Of a DNA stretch of 64,000 nucleotides, positions 1-8,638 are shown piece by piece (position 1 is the first letter of the stretch; each line of letters begins with the position of its first letter). Location of the stretch: assembly GCF_029761935.1 (NCBI RefSeq), contig NZ_CP121699.1, positions 1,922,001-1,986,000 on the forward strand. The letters run 5' to 3'. Made by a program: the position numbers and the translations under genes. Source of the DNA: Microbacterium testaceum. GTDB lineage: Bacteria; Actinomycetota; Actinomycetes; Actinomycetales; Microbacteriaceae. Under the pieces are notes generated by a model, which was not told the origin of the DNA, ran no database searches, and saw only the letters and a program-made list of their open reading frames with translations.

Positions 1-2
1 AG

Positions 3-293
3 GTGCTCGGCCCTCCCGTGTGGCAGGAACCGTTCGAGGTCGACCTCATGATGTCGGGACTGACGGTGACGGTGCCGCCCGAGCGGTCGGTGCTCGACGT
101 GATCGAGGAGCAGGGCATCGTCGTCCCCTCGAGCTGCCGCGTGGGCACCTGCGGCACGTGCGAGGTCGCCGTGATCGACGGCGACATCGAGCACCGCGAT
201 TCGGTGCTCTCCCCCGAGGAGCAGGATGCCAACCGCTCGATGATGCCGTGCGTCTCGCGCGCCGCCTGCCCGCGGATCACGCTCGAGCTGTAG
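3..293 (+). CDS. C-terminal part of a [2Fe-2S] ferredoxin-domain oxidoreductase (5' end outside window)
   Basis: This is the 3' end of a gene whose start lies upstream of the window. The 96 visible residues form a plant-type [2Fe-2S] domain with Cys45, Cys50, Cys53 and Cys83 (C-x4-C-x2-C ... C). A domain of this type at the very C-terminus is characteristic of phthalate-dioxygenase-reductase/VanB-like reductases, which pass electrons from NAD(P)H via FMN to a Rieske oxygenase. The flavin and NAD domains are not in the window, so this is inferred from domain position. The last 17 bases overlap the 3' end of the convergent MFS gene. Confidence 0.85.
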   Translation: MLGPPVWQEPFEVDLMMSGLTVTVPPERSVLDVIEEQGIVVPSSCRVGTCGTCEVAVIDGDIEHRDSVLSPEEQDANRSMMPCVSRAACPRITLEL

Positions 294-1581
294 GCGCTCC
301 GACGTCGGCCCGCCCCGCGGAGGCCGCGACCGGAGGGGCCCAGACGGCGGCGACCACGAGCGGGACGGCGAGCAGTAGCCAGGCCGCGGCCGGAACCGCG
401 GTCCAGCCGAGCAGCGCGCCGACCGCGACGTTGCCGATGAGCACGGCCACGCCGCCGCACGTCGAGAGCAGACCGAAGAACGATCCGGTCGGCAGCATCG
501 CGGCGAACCGCGGGACGAGTCCCTGCGCCGTGGGATTCGTCGTCAGGTGGCCGACGACGACGAGCCCCGCGGCGACGAACACGGCCACCACGCGCCCCGA
601 GGCGTCGAGCGGAACGACGACACTCGCGGCGACCACGACGAATCCAGCGGACGAGAGCCCGTACCCCGCCCGCAGAGCACGGGCCGCGCCCACCCGGTGG
701 CACCAGCGCGACACCGGCAGCTGCAGCACGAGCGTGAGCGCCGAGACCCACGCGAACACCGCCGCGACGACCCCCGGGCCCGCGCCGGCACGCGCGAGCT
801 GGAGGGGAAGCGCGAGGTAGAGCTGGTTGAAGGCCAGCAGGTCCGCCGCGTGCAGGGCCGAAAAGGCCACGAACCGTCGGTCGCGGAGCGACCACCACCG
901 TCCGCGGATCCCCCGCTCCGTCGCCGCGGGCGTCCGACGCGGCAGAGCGAGGGCGAGGAACACGGCGATCAGCACGAAGAGGGCGGCCCCGGCCAGAGCC
1001 ACCACCACGAACCCCCACCCGAGCAGAGCGGCTCCCAGCAGCGGGCCGAGCACCGCCCCGAACTCACCCGCGACGCTCAGCCACGCGAACAGCGAGGCGC
1101 GGGACCTCGCACTCGCGGGGGCACGGCGCTGCTCGGCATCCGCCACGAGGATGTTGACCCCCGGCGAGAAGAGCGCGCCGCCGAGACCCGTGAGCACGGT
1201 CCCCCCGATGAAGAGGGCGAGGTGAGGGGTCGGAGCCAGCAGCGACAGGGCGAGCGTGGCGAAGCCGAGCACGCGCACGGCACACCCGGCGAGGATCGTC
1301 CGCCGCGCACCGAAGCGGTCGGCGAGCACCCCGCCGACCAGGAACATGCCCTGCTGCGCGAAGGTGCGCACCCCGAGGATCAGACCGATCGCGGCGGCGG
1401 TCAGGCCGAAATCATCGGTGAGCACGAGCGCGAGGAACGGGACGACGGCGAAGAAGCCCACGTTGAACAGCAGCTGTGTTCCCAGCAGCACCGGCATGCG
1501 GGCGGCACGGGGCGGGGCGGGAATGACGGGCACGGCGATCTCCGGGGGTGGGGGCGGTGACCGCCCGGACGATCCTGCCAT
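277..1581 (-). CDS. MFS transporter, DHA1-like drug exporter type
   Basis: A 434-residue hydrophobic protein with about 12 membrane segments. The stretch LADRFGARR near residue 85 is the loop 2-3 motif (G-x-L-x-D-R-x-G-x-R type) of major facilitator proteins. The N-terminal 30 residues are proline/alanine rich and cytosolic. The layout resembles proton-driven multidrug exporters of the MdtH kind; substrate unknown. The ATG is preceded by a GGAGGGACGGG-like ribosome site. It is transcribed away from the amidohydrolase operon, and its 3' end overlaps the ferredoxin gene by 17 bp. Confidence 0.85.
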   Translation of the reverse strand: MAGSSGRSPPPPPEIAVPVIPAPPRAARMPVLLGTQLLFNVGFFAVVPFLALVLTDDFGLTAAAIGLILGVRTFAQQGMFLVGGVLADRFGARRTILAGCAVRVLGFATLALSLLAPTPHLALFIGGTVLTGLGGALFSPGVNILVADAEQRRAPASARSRASLFAWLSVAGEFGAVLGPLLGAALLGWGFVVVALAGAALFVLIAVFLALALPRRTPAATERGIRGRWWSLRDRRFVAFSALHAADLLAFNQLYLALPLQLARAGAGPGVVAAVFAWVSALTLVLQLPVSRWCHRVGAARALRAGYGLSSAGFVVVAASVVVPLDASGRVVAVFVAAGLVVVGHLTTNPTAQGLVPRFAAMLPTGSFFGLLSTCGGVAVLIGNVAVGALLGWTAVPAAAWLLLAVPLVVAAVWAPPVAASAGRADVGAPTARA

Positions 1582-1641
1582 CCCGTCCCTCCCACTCGCG
1601 AACGCGGGGCGGCGGCGGCGGTCACGGGGCGGGCGAGGGCG

Positions 1642-1706
1642 GCGACGAGAACAGGTTGATCGAGCGAAAAACAGCCTGTCGTCGTGGCATCCCCTGTTCT
1701 CGTCGC
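1642..1706. repeat. Intergenic inverted repeat, 14-bp perfect arms
   Basis: GCGACGAGAACAGG at 1642-1655 pairs perfectly with its reverse complement at 1693-1706 across a 37-nt loop. It lies in the 332-bp divergent gap between the MFS gene and the amidohydrolase operon. It has the same architecture as the other palindromic elements in the window but its own arm sequence. No T-tract follows. Confidence 0.75.
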
Positions 1707-1776
1707 ACCCGACGCGACGGATGCCACCGCCTGTCCGACAACTTTGTCGAGAGGGTCACGCGGGGGAAATACAGCG

Positions 1777-1797
1777 GAAACGCGCGGTTCCTAGCAT
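1777..1797 (+). promoter_or_regulatory. Promoter with GAAAC-N10-TAnnnT signature (amidohydrolase/ABC operon)
   Basis: GAAAC at 1777-1781 is followed after exactly 10 bp by TAGCAT at 1792-1797. The same arrangement occurs at five other promoters here (12266-12286, 22154-22174, 22203-22223, 34523-34543, 38142-38162). Start of transcription would be near 1804. An in-frame ATG at 1812 would then be nearly leaderless, but the GTG at 1914 with GGAGG looks like the better protein start. Confidence 0.55.
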
Positions 1798-1812
1798 CGG
1801 AACATCGCCGGA

Positions 1813-1829
1813 TGTTGGTCACACCAACA
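1813..1829. promoter_or_regulatory. TGTT-N9-AACA putative operator
   Basis: TGTT at 1813-1816 and AACA at 1826-1829 are separated by 9 bp (GGTCACACC, itself partly symmetric). It lies about 10 bp downstream of the predicted start of transcription, where a bound protein would block transcription. Four similar sites are found near purine and amidohydrolase genes in this window. Confidence 0.45.
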
Positions 1830-1913
1830 CTGACGCCGCCGCCTCGAGCGGCTCGCCCCGCTGCTGTGGCTCCCGTCTCGACGCCTGTCTTCTCGACTCC
1901 TCCGGAGGCCCTC

Positions 1914-3164
1914 GTGTCTGCCGCTCCACCCGTCTCGATCGCCGCCCTGCGCGGCGTGCGCCTGGCCTCGGGCGCCCTCGTCGACATCGCGCTCGACGGC
2001 GACGAGGTGCTCGCCGTGGTGCCGGCCGGCAGCCCCCTCCCCGAGACCGACGGAGAGATCCTCGACCTCGACGGGTACGTCGTCACGGCCGCGGGAGCGG
2101 AACCGCACGCGCACCTCGACAAGTCCCAGTCCTGGGATGCCATCGACCCCCCGTTCGGCGACCTCGAGCGCGCGATCGAGAGCTGGCACGCCTTCGCCCT
2201 GACCCTCGACGAGGACGACACCCTCGAGCGGGCGCGCGCCACGGCGTCGCGGATGCTGGCATCGGGCATCACCGCGATCCGGACGCACGTCGATCTGCTG
2301 CGCGGAGAAGACGCGCTGACCGGCGTGCGCGCGCTCGTCCGCCTGCGCGCCGAGCTCGACGGGATCATGGATCTCGAACTCGTCGCCCTCGGCGGACCGA
2401 CGGTGGCCGACGAGGTCTTCGACGCCGCCCTGGACGCGGGAATCGACCTGGTGGGCGGAGCTCCGCACCTCGCCGAGGACCCGATCGCCGATCTCGAACG
2501 ACTCATCGCCCTGGCTCGCCGTCGCGACGTCGGGCTCGACCTGCACACCGACGAGAGCCTCGCCGGAGCCGACACCCTCGCCGCCTACGCGAGCGCGGTC
2601 ACCGGGTGGCATCGCCCTCGCACCGCCGGGCACTGCGTGCGCCTGAGCATGATGCCCGCGACCGACCTCGAACCCCTCGCGGCCGCCGTCAGGGCCGCCG
2701 ACATCGGCATCATCGCCCTCCCCATCACGAACCTCTACCTCCAGGGCTGGGGCGCCGACCACGCCACCCCCCGCGGTATCGCACCGATCCGCCGCCTCAA
2801 GGACGCGGGAGTGCGCGTCGCCGCCGGTGCCGACAACGTGCGCGACCCCTTCAACCCCGTCGGCCGGTGCGACCACCTCGAGACCGCCTCCCTGCTGGTC
2901 AGCGCCGGTCACCTCGCCCCCGCGGACGCCCTCGACGCCGTGACCGTCGGCGCCCGAGACGTGATGAACCTCCCCTTCGCCGGACCCGTCGCCGGCGCCC
3001 GCGCCGACCTCGTCGCGGTGAAGGCCGACTCGCTCGGCGACACCGTGGCCTTCGCCAGCGCCGACCGCGTGGTGCTGCACCGGGGCCGGCTCGTCAGCCG
3101 CACCACGGTATCGACCCGAACCGCCGTCCCCACCCCGACCGCCGCGCCCGCGACGGCCTCCTGA
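1914..3164 (+). CDS. Amidohydrolase, cytosine deaminase (CodA)-like
   Basis: A 416-residue metal-dependent hydrolase of the cytosine-deaminase branch. The metal motif HAHLDK lies near residue 64, HTDE near 209, and the late active-site motif GADNVRDPFNPVG near 305. The family deaminates or hydrolyses small N-heterocycles (cytosine, isoguanine, creatinine). GTG 1914 is chosen because TCCGGAGG sits just upstream; an in-frame ATG at 1812 would add a Pro/Ala-rich 34-residue leader. It is first in an operon with a TauT-type ABC transporter, an FAD oxidase and a creatininase homologue, so its substrate is probably what the transporter imports. The exact substrate cannot be read from sequence. Confidence 0.85.
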   Translation: MSAAPPVSIAALRGVRLASGALVDIALDGDEVLAVVPAGSPLPETDGEILDLDGYVVTAAGAEPHAHLDKSQSWDAIDPPFGDLERAIESWHAFALTLDEDDTLERARATASRMLASGITAIRTHVDLLRGEDALTGVRALVRLRAELDGIMDLELVALGGPTVADEVFDAALDAGIDLVGGAPHLAEDPIADLERLIALARRRDVGLDLHTDESLAGADTLAAYASAVTGWHRPRTAGHCVRLSMMPATDLEPLAAAVRAADIGIIALPITNLYLQGWGADHATPRGIAPIRRLKDAGVRVAAGADNVRDPFNPVGRCDHLETASLLVSAGHLAPADALDAVTVGARDVMNLPFAGPVAGARADLVAVKADSLGDTVAFASADRVVLHRGRLVSRTTVSTRTAVPTPTAAPATAS

Positions 3165-3191
3165 CCACCCGAACGGAAAGCGAGCGCCCCC

Positions 3192-3968
3192 GTGACCTTG
3201 GCCTCTCCCGCTCCCGCAGACGTCGCGGCATCCACCGCCCCGCTGCTGGACTTCCGCAACGTCGCCATGACGTTCCCCAACGGCACCACCGCCCTCTCCG
3301 GCGTCGACCTCACCGTCCAGCGCGGCGAGTTCGTCAGCGTCGTCGGCCCCTCCGGCTGCGGCAAGTCGACCCTGCTGCGCATCGCCTCCGGCCTCGAGAC
3401 GGCGAGCGAAGGCACCGCCACCGTCGCCACCGACCGCATCGGCTACGTCTTCCAGGACGCGACCCTGCTGCCGTGGCGCGATGTGCGCTCCAACGTCGAG
3501 CTGCTCGCCGAGCTCAACTGGCAGCCCAAGCGCGTCCGCGCGCCGAAAGCGCAGTGGGCGATCGACCTCGTCGGCCTCAACGGCTTCGAGAAGCACCTGC
3601 CCAAGCAGATGTCGGGCGGCATGAAGATGCGCACCTCGCTCGCCCGCTCCCTGACGCTCGACCCCGAGCTGTTCCTCTTCGACGAGCCGTTCGGCGCGCT
3701 CGACGAGATCACCCGCGAACGCCTGAACGACGAACTGCTGAAGATCTTCGTCGCGCAGAAGTTCGGGGGGCTGTTCATCACCCACTCGGTCTCCGAGGCC
3801 GTCTACCTCTCCACCAAGGTCGTCGTGATGTCGGGCCGCCCCGGTCACCTCGTCGACACCTTCGAGGTCCCCTTCGACATGCCCCGCGATCCCGAGATCC
3901 GCTACACCGGCGAATTCGCGAAGCTCGTCGGCGAGGTCTCCCACGCCCTCCGGGAAGGACACTCATGA
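3192..3968 (+). CDS. ABC transporter ATP-binding protein, NitT/TauT family
   Basis: 258 residues from a GTG start. The Walker A motif GPSGCGKST is near residue 53, the signature MSGGMKMR near 140 and Walker B LFLFDEPFGALDE near 157. Sequence type and partners match the nitrate/sulfonate/pyrimidine-precursor importers (TauB, SsuB, ThiZ). It hydrolyses ATP at the inner face of the membrane to power the permease encoded next, whose ATG overlaps this gene by 4 bp. It starts 27 bp after the amidohydrolase stop, in the same operon. Confidence 0.9.
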   Translation: MTLASPAPADVAASTAPLLDFRNVAMTFPNGTTALSGVDLTVQRGEFVSVVGPSGCGKSTLLRIASGLETASEGTATVATDRIGYVFQDATLLPWRDVRSNVELLAELNWQPKRVRAPKAQWAIDLVGLNGFEKHLPKQMSGGMKMRTSLARSLTLDPELFLFDEPFGALDEITRERLNDELLKIFVAQKFGGLFITHSVSEAVYLSTKVVVMSGRPGHLVDTFEVPFDMPRDPEIRYTGEFAKLVGEVSHALREGHS

Positions 3969-4855
3969 GCACCACCTCCGCAGAGCCCGTCGTCTCCGAC
4001 ACGGCCGAGTCCTCGGCATCCGTTCCCCCCGTCGAGCCGCCCCGCCCGCGCGTGGCGAAGACCCGACGCGGGTTCGGGGCCCGGGCCGCGCTCCTGGGCC
4101 CGCCCCTCGGCGTCCTCGTCGTACTGCTGGGCATCTGGTACGCGATCTCGCTCACCCTGAGCGCCTCGGGCAAGGGCTTCCTCATGCCCATGCCGCACGA
4201 GATGTTCACCTCGGGCTTCTTCGACCCGCAGGTGAGCAGCGACATCTGGGTCGCCCTGTTCCGCACCACGGGGGTCGCCCTCGCCGGCCTCGGGATCGCG
4301 ATGATCATCGGCATCGGATGGGCCATCGCGATGTCGCTCGCCCGCTGGGTCGAGCGCTCCACGTACGCCTACGCGGTGGTGCTCCAGTGCATCCCGATCC
4401 TCGCGCTCGTGCCCCTGGTGGGCTTCTGGTTCGGCTACGAGTTCCTCGCCCGCGTGATCGTCTGCGTCCTGATCGCCCTGTTCCCGATGGTCTCGAACAC
4501 GCTCTTCGGTCTGCAGTCGGTCGACAAGTCGCAGCGCGAACTCTTCCGCCTGCAGAAGGCCGACAAGTGGACCGTGCTCACCAAGCTCACCCTCCCGGCC
4601 GCGCTCCCCTCGATCTTCGTCGGCATGCGCACCTCCGCGGGGCTGTCGGTCATCGGCGCGATCGTCGGCGACTACTTCTTCCGCCGCGGCGAGCCGGGCA
4701 TCGGCTCGCTCATCGCCAACTACCAGTCGCGCCTGCAGAGCGCGGAACTGTTCGCGGCGATCCTGGCCGCCTGCCTGCTGGGAGTTGCGATCTTCGCCTT
4801 CTTCGGCTGGTTGTCGAAGGTGGCCGTCGGTCGCTGGTACGACAGCACCCTCTGA
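3965..4855 (+). CDS. ABC transporter permease, NitT/TauT family
   Basis: 296 residues. A 40-residue polar, Pro-rich N-terminus is followed by about six membrane segments; the conserved cytoplasmic loop carrying an EL.R..KADKW sequence sits near residue 195, as expected for the ATPase contact of this family. It overlaps the ATPase gene at ATGA, so translation is probably coupled. A hairpin at 4878-4927 separates it from the binding-protein gene, which may let the binding protein accumulate at a different level. Confidence 0.9.
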   Translation: MSTTSAEPVVSDTAESSASVPPVEPPRPRVAKTRRGFGARAALLGPPLGVLVVLLGIWYAISLTLSASGKGFLMPMPHEMFTSGFFDPQVSSDIWVALFRTTGVALAGLGIAMIIGIGWAIAMSLARWVERSTYAYAVVLQCIPILALVPLVGFWFGYEFLARVIVCVLIALFPMVSNTLFGLQSVDKSQRELFRLQKADKWTVLTKLTLPAALPSIFVGMRTSAGLSVIGAIVGDYFFRRGEPGIGSLIANYQSRLQSAELFAAILAACLLGVAIFAFFGWLSKVAVGRWYDSTL

Positions 4856-4877
4856 CCCGACCCAGACCCTCCGACCT

Positions 4878-4927
4878 CCGGATGCCACGCCCTCCGCTCG
4901 CGCCACCGCGCGGGTGGCGGCATCCGG
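4878..4927. terminator. Nested hairpin between permease and binding-protein genes
   Basis: CCGGATGCC (4878-4886) pairs with GGCATCCGG (4919-4927), and inside it CGCCACC (4901-4907) pairs with GGTGGCG (4913-4919). There is no T-run, so it may be a partial terminator or an mRNA-stabilising processing hairpin rather than a full stop. Confidence 0.45.
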
Positions 4928-4983
4928 CGTACCCGAAACACCCCGCACCCGAGAGCTCCACCCGTCACAGAAAGCGAACCAGC

Positions 4984-6159
4984 ATGCAGCGCTCCACCCT
5001 CCTTCGCGGCACCGCCGTCACCGGCGCCGTCGCGATCGCCCTCACGCTCAGCTCCTGCGCCGGCAGCGCCGCGGAGACCGCTCCCTCGGCCGACCTGAAG
5101 ATCGGCTCCGTCGACCTCTCGGCCGACTGCCCCTCGACGGTCGTCGTCCAGACCGACTGGAACCCCGAGGCCGAACACGGTCACCTGTACGAGATGATCA
5201 AGGACGACTACACGATCGACGCCAACACCAAGGCGGTCACCGGGCCGCTGATGTCGGACGGCGAGTACACGGGCGTGAATCTCGAGATCCGCGCGGGCGG
5301 CCCCGCGATCGGCTTCCAGACGGTCTCGGCGCAGATGTACCAGGACGACAAGATCACCCTCGGCTACGTCAGCACCGATGAGGCGATCCAGCTCTCGGGA
5401 ACGACGCCCACCAAGGCCGTCTTCGCCCCGCTGGACATCAGCCCGACCATGGTCATGTGGGACCCGGCGACCTACCCCGACGTCAAGACCATCCAGGACG
5501 TCAAGCCCGCCCTCGAGAAGAACAAGGGCGTGTGGCGCTACTTCGACGGCTCGGCCTACATCGAGTACCTCAAGAGCTCCGGCCTCGCGTCGTCGGACGT
5601 GCTCGACGGTTCGTACGACGGCACCCCGTCGAACTTCGTCGCCGCCGGCGGCAAGGACATGCAGCAGGGCTTCGCCTCGGCCGAGCCGTACGTCTACCAG
5701 AACGAGGTCTCGGCCTGGGGCAAGCCGGTGAAGTTCGCCCTCATCCACGACTCCGGATGGCAGACCTACCAGTCGTCGGTGTCGGTCAAGGCGGACAAGT
5801 TCGACGAGCTCTCGCCCTGCCTGTCGAAGCTGGTACCTGTGCTGCAGAAGGCCGGCGTCGCGTACTACAAGGACCCGAAGGCCGCGAACGACCTGATCCT
5901 CAAGCTCGTCGACGAGTACGCCACCGGCTGGACCTACACGCAGGGCGTGGCGGACTACTCCGACAAGACGCAGGTCGACCTCGGCCTGGTGGGCAACGGC
6001 CCCGACTCGACCTACGGCAACTTCGACGACAGCCGCTTCTCGGACTTCTTCACCAAGGCGAGCAAGGTCTACACCGACCTGGGCACCCCGCCCGCGTCGG
6101 GCTACACCCCGGCCGACCTCTACACGAACGAGTTCATCGACAAGAGCATCTCGTTCTGA
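4984..6159 (+). CDS. ABC transporter substrate-binding lipoprotein (TauT-type operon)
   Basis: 391 residues. The N-terminus has a basic start, a hydrophobic stretch and a lipobox-like LSSCAG ending at Cys22, so it is a surface-anchored lipoprotein. The body is a two-lobe binding protein; QTDWNPEAEHG near residue 52 resembles the start of NMT1/THI5-like pyrimidine or sulfonate binding proteins. It presumably delivers the ligand to the permease encoded upstream. The ligand is not known; neighbouring deaminase, FAD oxidase and creatininase genes favour a small nitrogen compound. Confidence 0.85.
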   Translation: MQRSTLLRGTAVTGAVAIALTLSSCAGSAAETAPSADLKIGSVDLSADCPSTVVVQTDWNPEAEHGHLYEMIKDDYTIDANTKAVTGPLMSDGEYTGVNLEIRAGGPAIGFQTVSAQMYQDDKITLGYVSTDEAIQLSGTTPTKAVFAPLDISPTMVMWDPATYPDVKTIQDVKPALEKNKGVWRYFDGSAYIEYLKSSGLASSDVLDGSYDGTPSNFVAAGGKDMQQGFASAEPYVYQNEVSAWGKPVKFALIHDSGWQTYQSSVSVKADKFDELSPCLSKLVPVLQKAGVAYYKDPKAANDLILKLVDEYATGWTYTQGVADYSDKTQVDLGLVGNGPDSTYGNFDDSRFSDFFTKASKVYTDLGTPPASGYTPADLYTNEFIDKSISF

Positions 6160-6250
6160 CCGACCGGCCCGGTCCGCCTCGTGCGGGCCGGGCCGCTGGG
6201 GGGCGGTCCGGCCGCGCCCGCGCCCCGAAACCCGGTCACCGCTCCGTCGC

Positions 6251-6335
6251 GTGCACAACGCAGGAGATCCGCTGCCCCGCGCCGACTGACGCGCGAAACC
6301 GGGCCAGCCGGTCGGAGCACTCCTGCGTTGTGCAC
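6251..6335. repeat. Palindromic element, CAGGAG class, 16-bp perfect arms
   Basis: GTGCACAACGCAGGAG (6251-6266) and its exact reverse complement (6320-6335) enclose a 53-nt loop. It fills much of the 235-bp gap between the binding-protein and FAD-oxidase genes. The arms closely match those at 37786-37870 and 37956-38049. Confidence 0.85.
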
Positions 6336-6394
6336 CGCTGCTCGGCGCCCCCAGCGGCACCCACCCCCGCCCGTTCCACCAGGAGACACACCCC

Positions 6395-7726
6395 ATGAGC
6401 GACACCGCCACCCGCGTCCTCTCCCTCGAGGACGAACTGCTCGACCTGCTCGGCCCCGCCGCCGTCAGCACCGAACCGCGCGTGCGCGAACGCGCCAGCG
6501 TCGACGGCTCGCCGATGTCGCCGATCATCGCCGCGAAGCTCCCGCTGGGCCTGGCCGACCTCGTCGTCTTCGCCGCGGATGCCGAGCAGATCGCCACGGC
6601 CGTCGCCGCGGCATCCCGTCACGGTGTTCCGATCACGGTTCGCGGCAAGGGCACCGGCAACTACGGACAGGGCATCCCGATGCAGGGCGGTCTCGTCATC
6701 GACACCACGCGGGCCAAGGCGATCGTCGAGGTCGGCGACGGCTTCATCACCGCCGAGGCCGGCACCCCCATGGTCATGCTCGAGCAGGCCGCGTGGGCGA
6801 GCGGCCAGGCGCTGTGGATGTATCCCTCGACCGCGCAGTCGACGATCGGCGGCTTCCTCTCGGGCGGGTCCGGGGGCACCGGATCGATCGAGCACGGCTC
6901 GAACGACCGCGGTTTCGTCGCCGCCCTCGACGTCGTCCACGCCGACGGCAGCGCCGAGATCCTCCACGTCGAGGGCGACGAGGCCCAGAAGTACGTGCAC
7001 AACTACGGCACCGCGGGCGTGATCGTGCGCGCGACCGTGCGCCTCGAACCGCTGCGCGAGTGGCGGGGACTCTGGGCGAGCTTCCCCGACTTCGCCGGGA
7101 CCCTCTCCGTCGTGCAGACGATCGGCAACCTCACCCCCACCCCGCGCCTGGTTTCGGGCGACGGCGTCGAGATCTCGGCGGCCCTCCCCTCCGACGAGGC
7201 GATCCCCGAGGGGCGCTCGAGCCTGCGCGCGATCATCGACGCCTCGCTCATCGACGAGGTCACCGCGGTCATCGAGGGTGCGGGCGGCCGCGTCGAAGCG
7301 GTGCGGGAGGGCCCGCAGGCGAGCATCCGCCTGTCGATGCTCAGCTACAACCACCCGATCGAGTGGTACCAGAAGAGCCAGGCGTACGAGGTGTTCCACC
7401 TCGAGGTCGCGGGCGCCCCGCTGGCCGACGACATCGAAGCCGTCGAGTCGGTGTTCGCGGGCGGCAAGCTCCACATCGAGTCGACGAAGGCGTTCCCGAT
7501 CGGCATGCTCGCCGCGCCGTACGTGAGCGAAGAGGACGTGTACCGCGGCATCGCCGAGCTCAACGCGATCGGTGTCGGCGTGCACAACCCGCACCAGTGG
7601 AACGTCGACTTCAACGTCGAGCAGACCGCCGAGACCGCCGCCGTCACCGACCCGAACGGCCTGTTGAACCCCGGAAAGCTCAACCCCGACTACACCGGAG
7701 CGCGCAAGGGAGCGATCATCTCATGA
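6395..7726 (+). CDS. FAD-binding (PCMH-type) oxidoreductase
   Basis: 443 residues with a PCMH-type FAD-binding half (RGKGTGNYGQG near residue 88, STIGGFLSGGSGGTGS near 147) and the C-terminal DPNGLLNPGKLNPDY usual in this oxidase/dehydrogenase superfamily (glycolate oxidase, vanillyl-alcohol oxidase relatives). It should oxidise a small substrate using tightly bound FAD. It ends with an ATGA overlap to the creatininase-like gene, so the two enzymes probably act in series on the compound imported by the upstream transporter. The ATG at 6395 follows CCAGGAGACACACCCC. Confidence 0.85.
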   Translation: MSDTATRVLSLEDELLDLLGPAAVSTEPRVRERASVDGSPMSPIIAAKLPLGLADLVVFAADAEQIATAVAAASRHGVPITVRGKGTGNYGQGIPMQGGLVIDTTRAKAIVEVGDGFITAEAGTPMVMLEQAAWASGQALWMYPSTAQSTIGGFLSGGSGGTGSIEHGSNDRGFVAALDVVHADGSAEILHVEGDEAQKYVHNYGTAGVIVRATVRLEPLREWRGLWASFPDFAGTLSVVQTIGNLTPTPRLVSGDGVEISAALPSDEAIPEGRSSLRAIIDASLIDEVTAVIEGAGGRVEAVREGPQASIRLSMLSYNHPIEWYQKSQAYEVFHLEVAGAPLADDIEAVESVFAGGKLHIESTKAFPIGMLAAPYVSEEDVYRGIAELNAIGVGVHNPHQWNVDFNVEQTAETAAVTDPNGLLNPGKLNPDYTGARKGAIIS

Positions 7727-8502
7727 CCCGTCTGCTGGCAGAACTGAGCGGCCCCGCGGCCGCCGAGGCCCTCACCGAGACCTCCATCGTCGTGCTGCCC
7801 ACCGGCGCGATCGAGCACCACGGCCCGCACCTGCCCCTCGCGACCGACGCGATCGTCGCCGAGGCCTCCGCCACCGTCGCGGTCGCGCGCGCCGCCGCGC
7901 TGGGCCTCGACGTGTGGCAGCTGCCGACCCTGTCGATCACGAAGTCCGACGAGCACTCGTGGGCGCCGGGAACCCTGTGGCTCACCCCCGAGACGATGAT
8001 GCAGACGATCGTCGACATCGGCCGGTCGCTCTTGACCACCCGGGCCCGCACCCTCGTGTTCCTCAACGGCCACGGCGGAAACGTCGCCCTGCTGAACGTC
8101 GCCAACCGCGAGCTGCGGCGCCGCTTCGGCCTGCGCACGTTCTTCATGCCCGCGGCGCGCGTGCCCTCGTTCGACGGCACCGACGGCGGACCCGATGAGC
8201 ACGGCACCGGCATCCACGCCGGCCACGGCGAGACGAGCATGATCATGCACCTGCGCCCCGAGCTGGTCGACGCGACGCAGTTCGAGGCCACCGTTCCGGC
8301 GCACATCGGCGACTTCCGCCACATCGGCTTCAACGGCAAACCCGTGACCTTCGGCTGGCTGTCGAACGACTTCGGCCCTACGGGGGTGCTGGGCGATCCG
8401 ACCGGAGCGAACGCCGCGCACGGCGCGCAGCTGTTCGAGGACAGCGTGTCGTTCGTCGTCGAGGCGCTCGAAGAGATCAGCCGATTCGACTACACCGCGT
8501 GA
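7723..8502 (+). CDS. Creatininase-family amidohydrolase
   Basis: 259 residues, typical length. Metal ligands of the creatininase fold are visible: Glu and His in PTGAIEHHGPHLPLATD (near residues 25-41), NGHGGN near 113 and HAGHGETS near 165. Members cleave cyclic or linear amides (creatinine, formylaminopyrimidines) or process peptides such as mycofactocin precursor. Coupled translation with the FAD oxidase and membership in an operon with a cytosine-deaminase-like enzyme favour ring opening of an oxidised N-heterocycle. Confidence 0.85.
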   Translation: MTRLLAELSGPAAAEALTETSIVVLPTGAIEHHGPHLPLATDAIVAEASATVAVARAAALGLDVWQLPTLSITKSDEHSWAPGTLWLTPETMMQTIVDIGRSLLTTRARTLVFLNGHGGNVALLNVANRELRRRFGLRTFFMPAARVPSFDGTDGGPDEHGTGIHAGHGETSMIMHLRPELVDATQFEATVPAHIGDFRHIGFNGKPVTFGWLSNDFGPTGVLGDPTGANAAHGAQLFEDSVSFVVEALEEISRFDYTA

Positions 8503-8515
8503 GCCGCTCGGGGCG

Positions 8516-8588
8516 GGCACAACTCCTGCAAACGTGGCGGTTTCGCGAGCCGTACGGCTCGATCGGCCCGTTCTGCAGGAGGTGTGCC
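8516..8588. repeat. Palindromic element, CTCCTGCA class
   Basis: The left arm GGCACAACTCCTGCAAACG (8516-8534) matches the reverse complement of 8569-8588 with one mismatch and one single-base indel. The loop contains a second perfect palindrome, GAGCCGTACGGCTC, at 8547-8560. It occupies the gap after the creatininase gene, and an ATG at 8534 falls inside it, so that ATG is unlikely to start the next protein. Confidence 0.8.
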
Positions 8589-8638
8589 GCACCCGGCTCG
8601 GCTCCGATCCCGGATGCCGCGGTCTCGGCGGTCACCGC

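Noticed and set aside
277..293. 17-bp overlap of two convergent genes as a regulatory antisense region
   Set aside because: Short 3' overlaps are common in compact genomes and nothing here suggests a special function.
1791..3962. Long minus-strand frame (723 codons) opposite the ABC operon
   Set aside because: Low-complexity Gly/Asp/Arg composition, no motifs, antisense to three clearly conserved genes.
1256..4855. A 1199-codon open frame on the plus strand
   Set aside because: Only the last 297 codons (permease from 3965) are a real gene; the rest is an Arg-rich shadow of the amidohydrolase and ATPase genes in a GC-rich genome.
8534..8638. Earlier in-frame ATG for the second MFS protein
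   Set aside because: The ATG is inside a palindromic element and the added residues are Cys/Arg-rich; GTG 8639 fits better.
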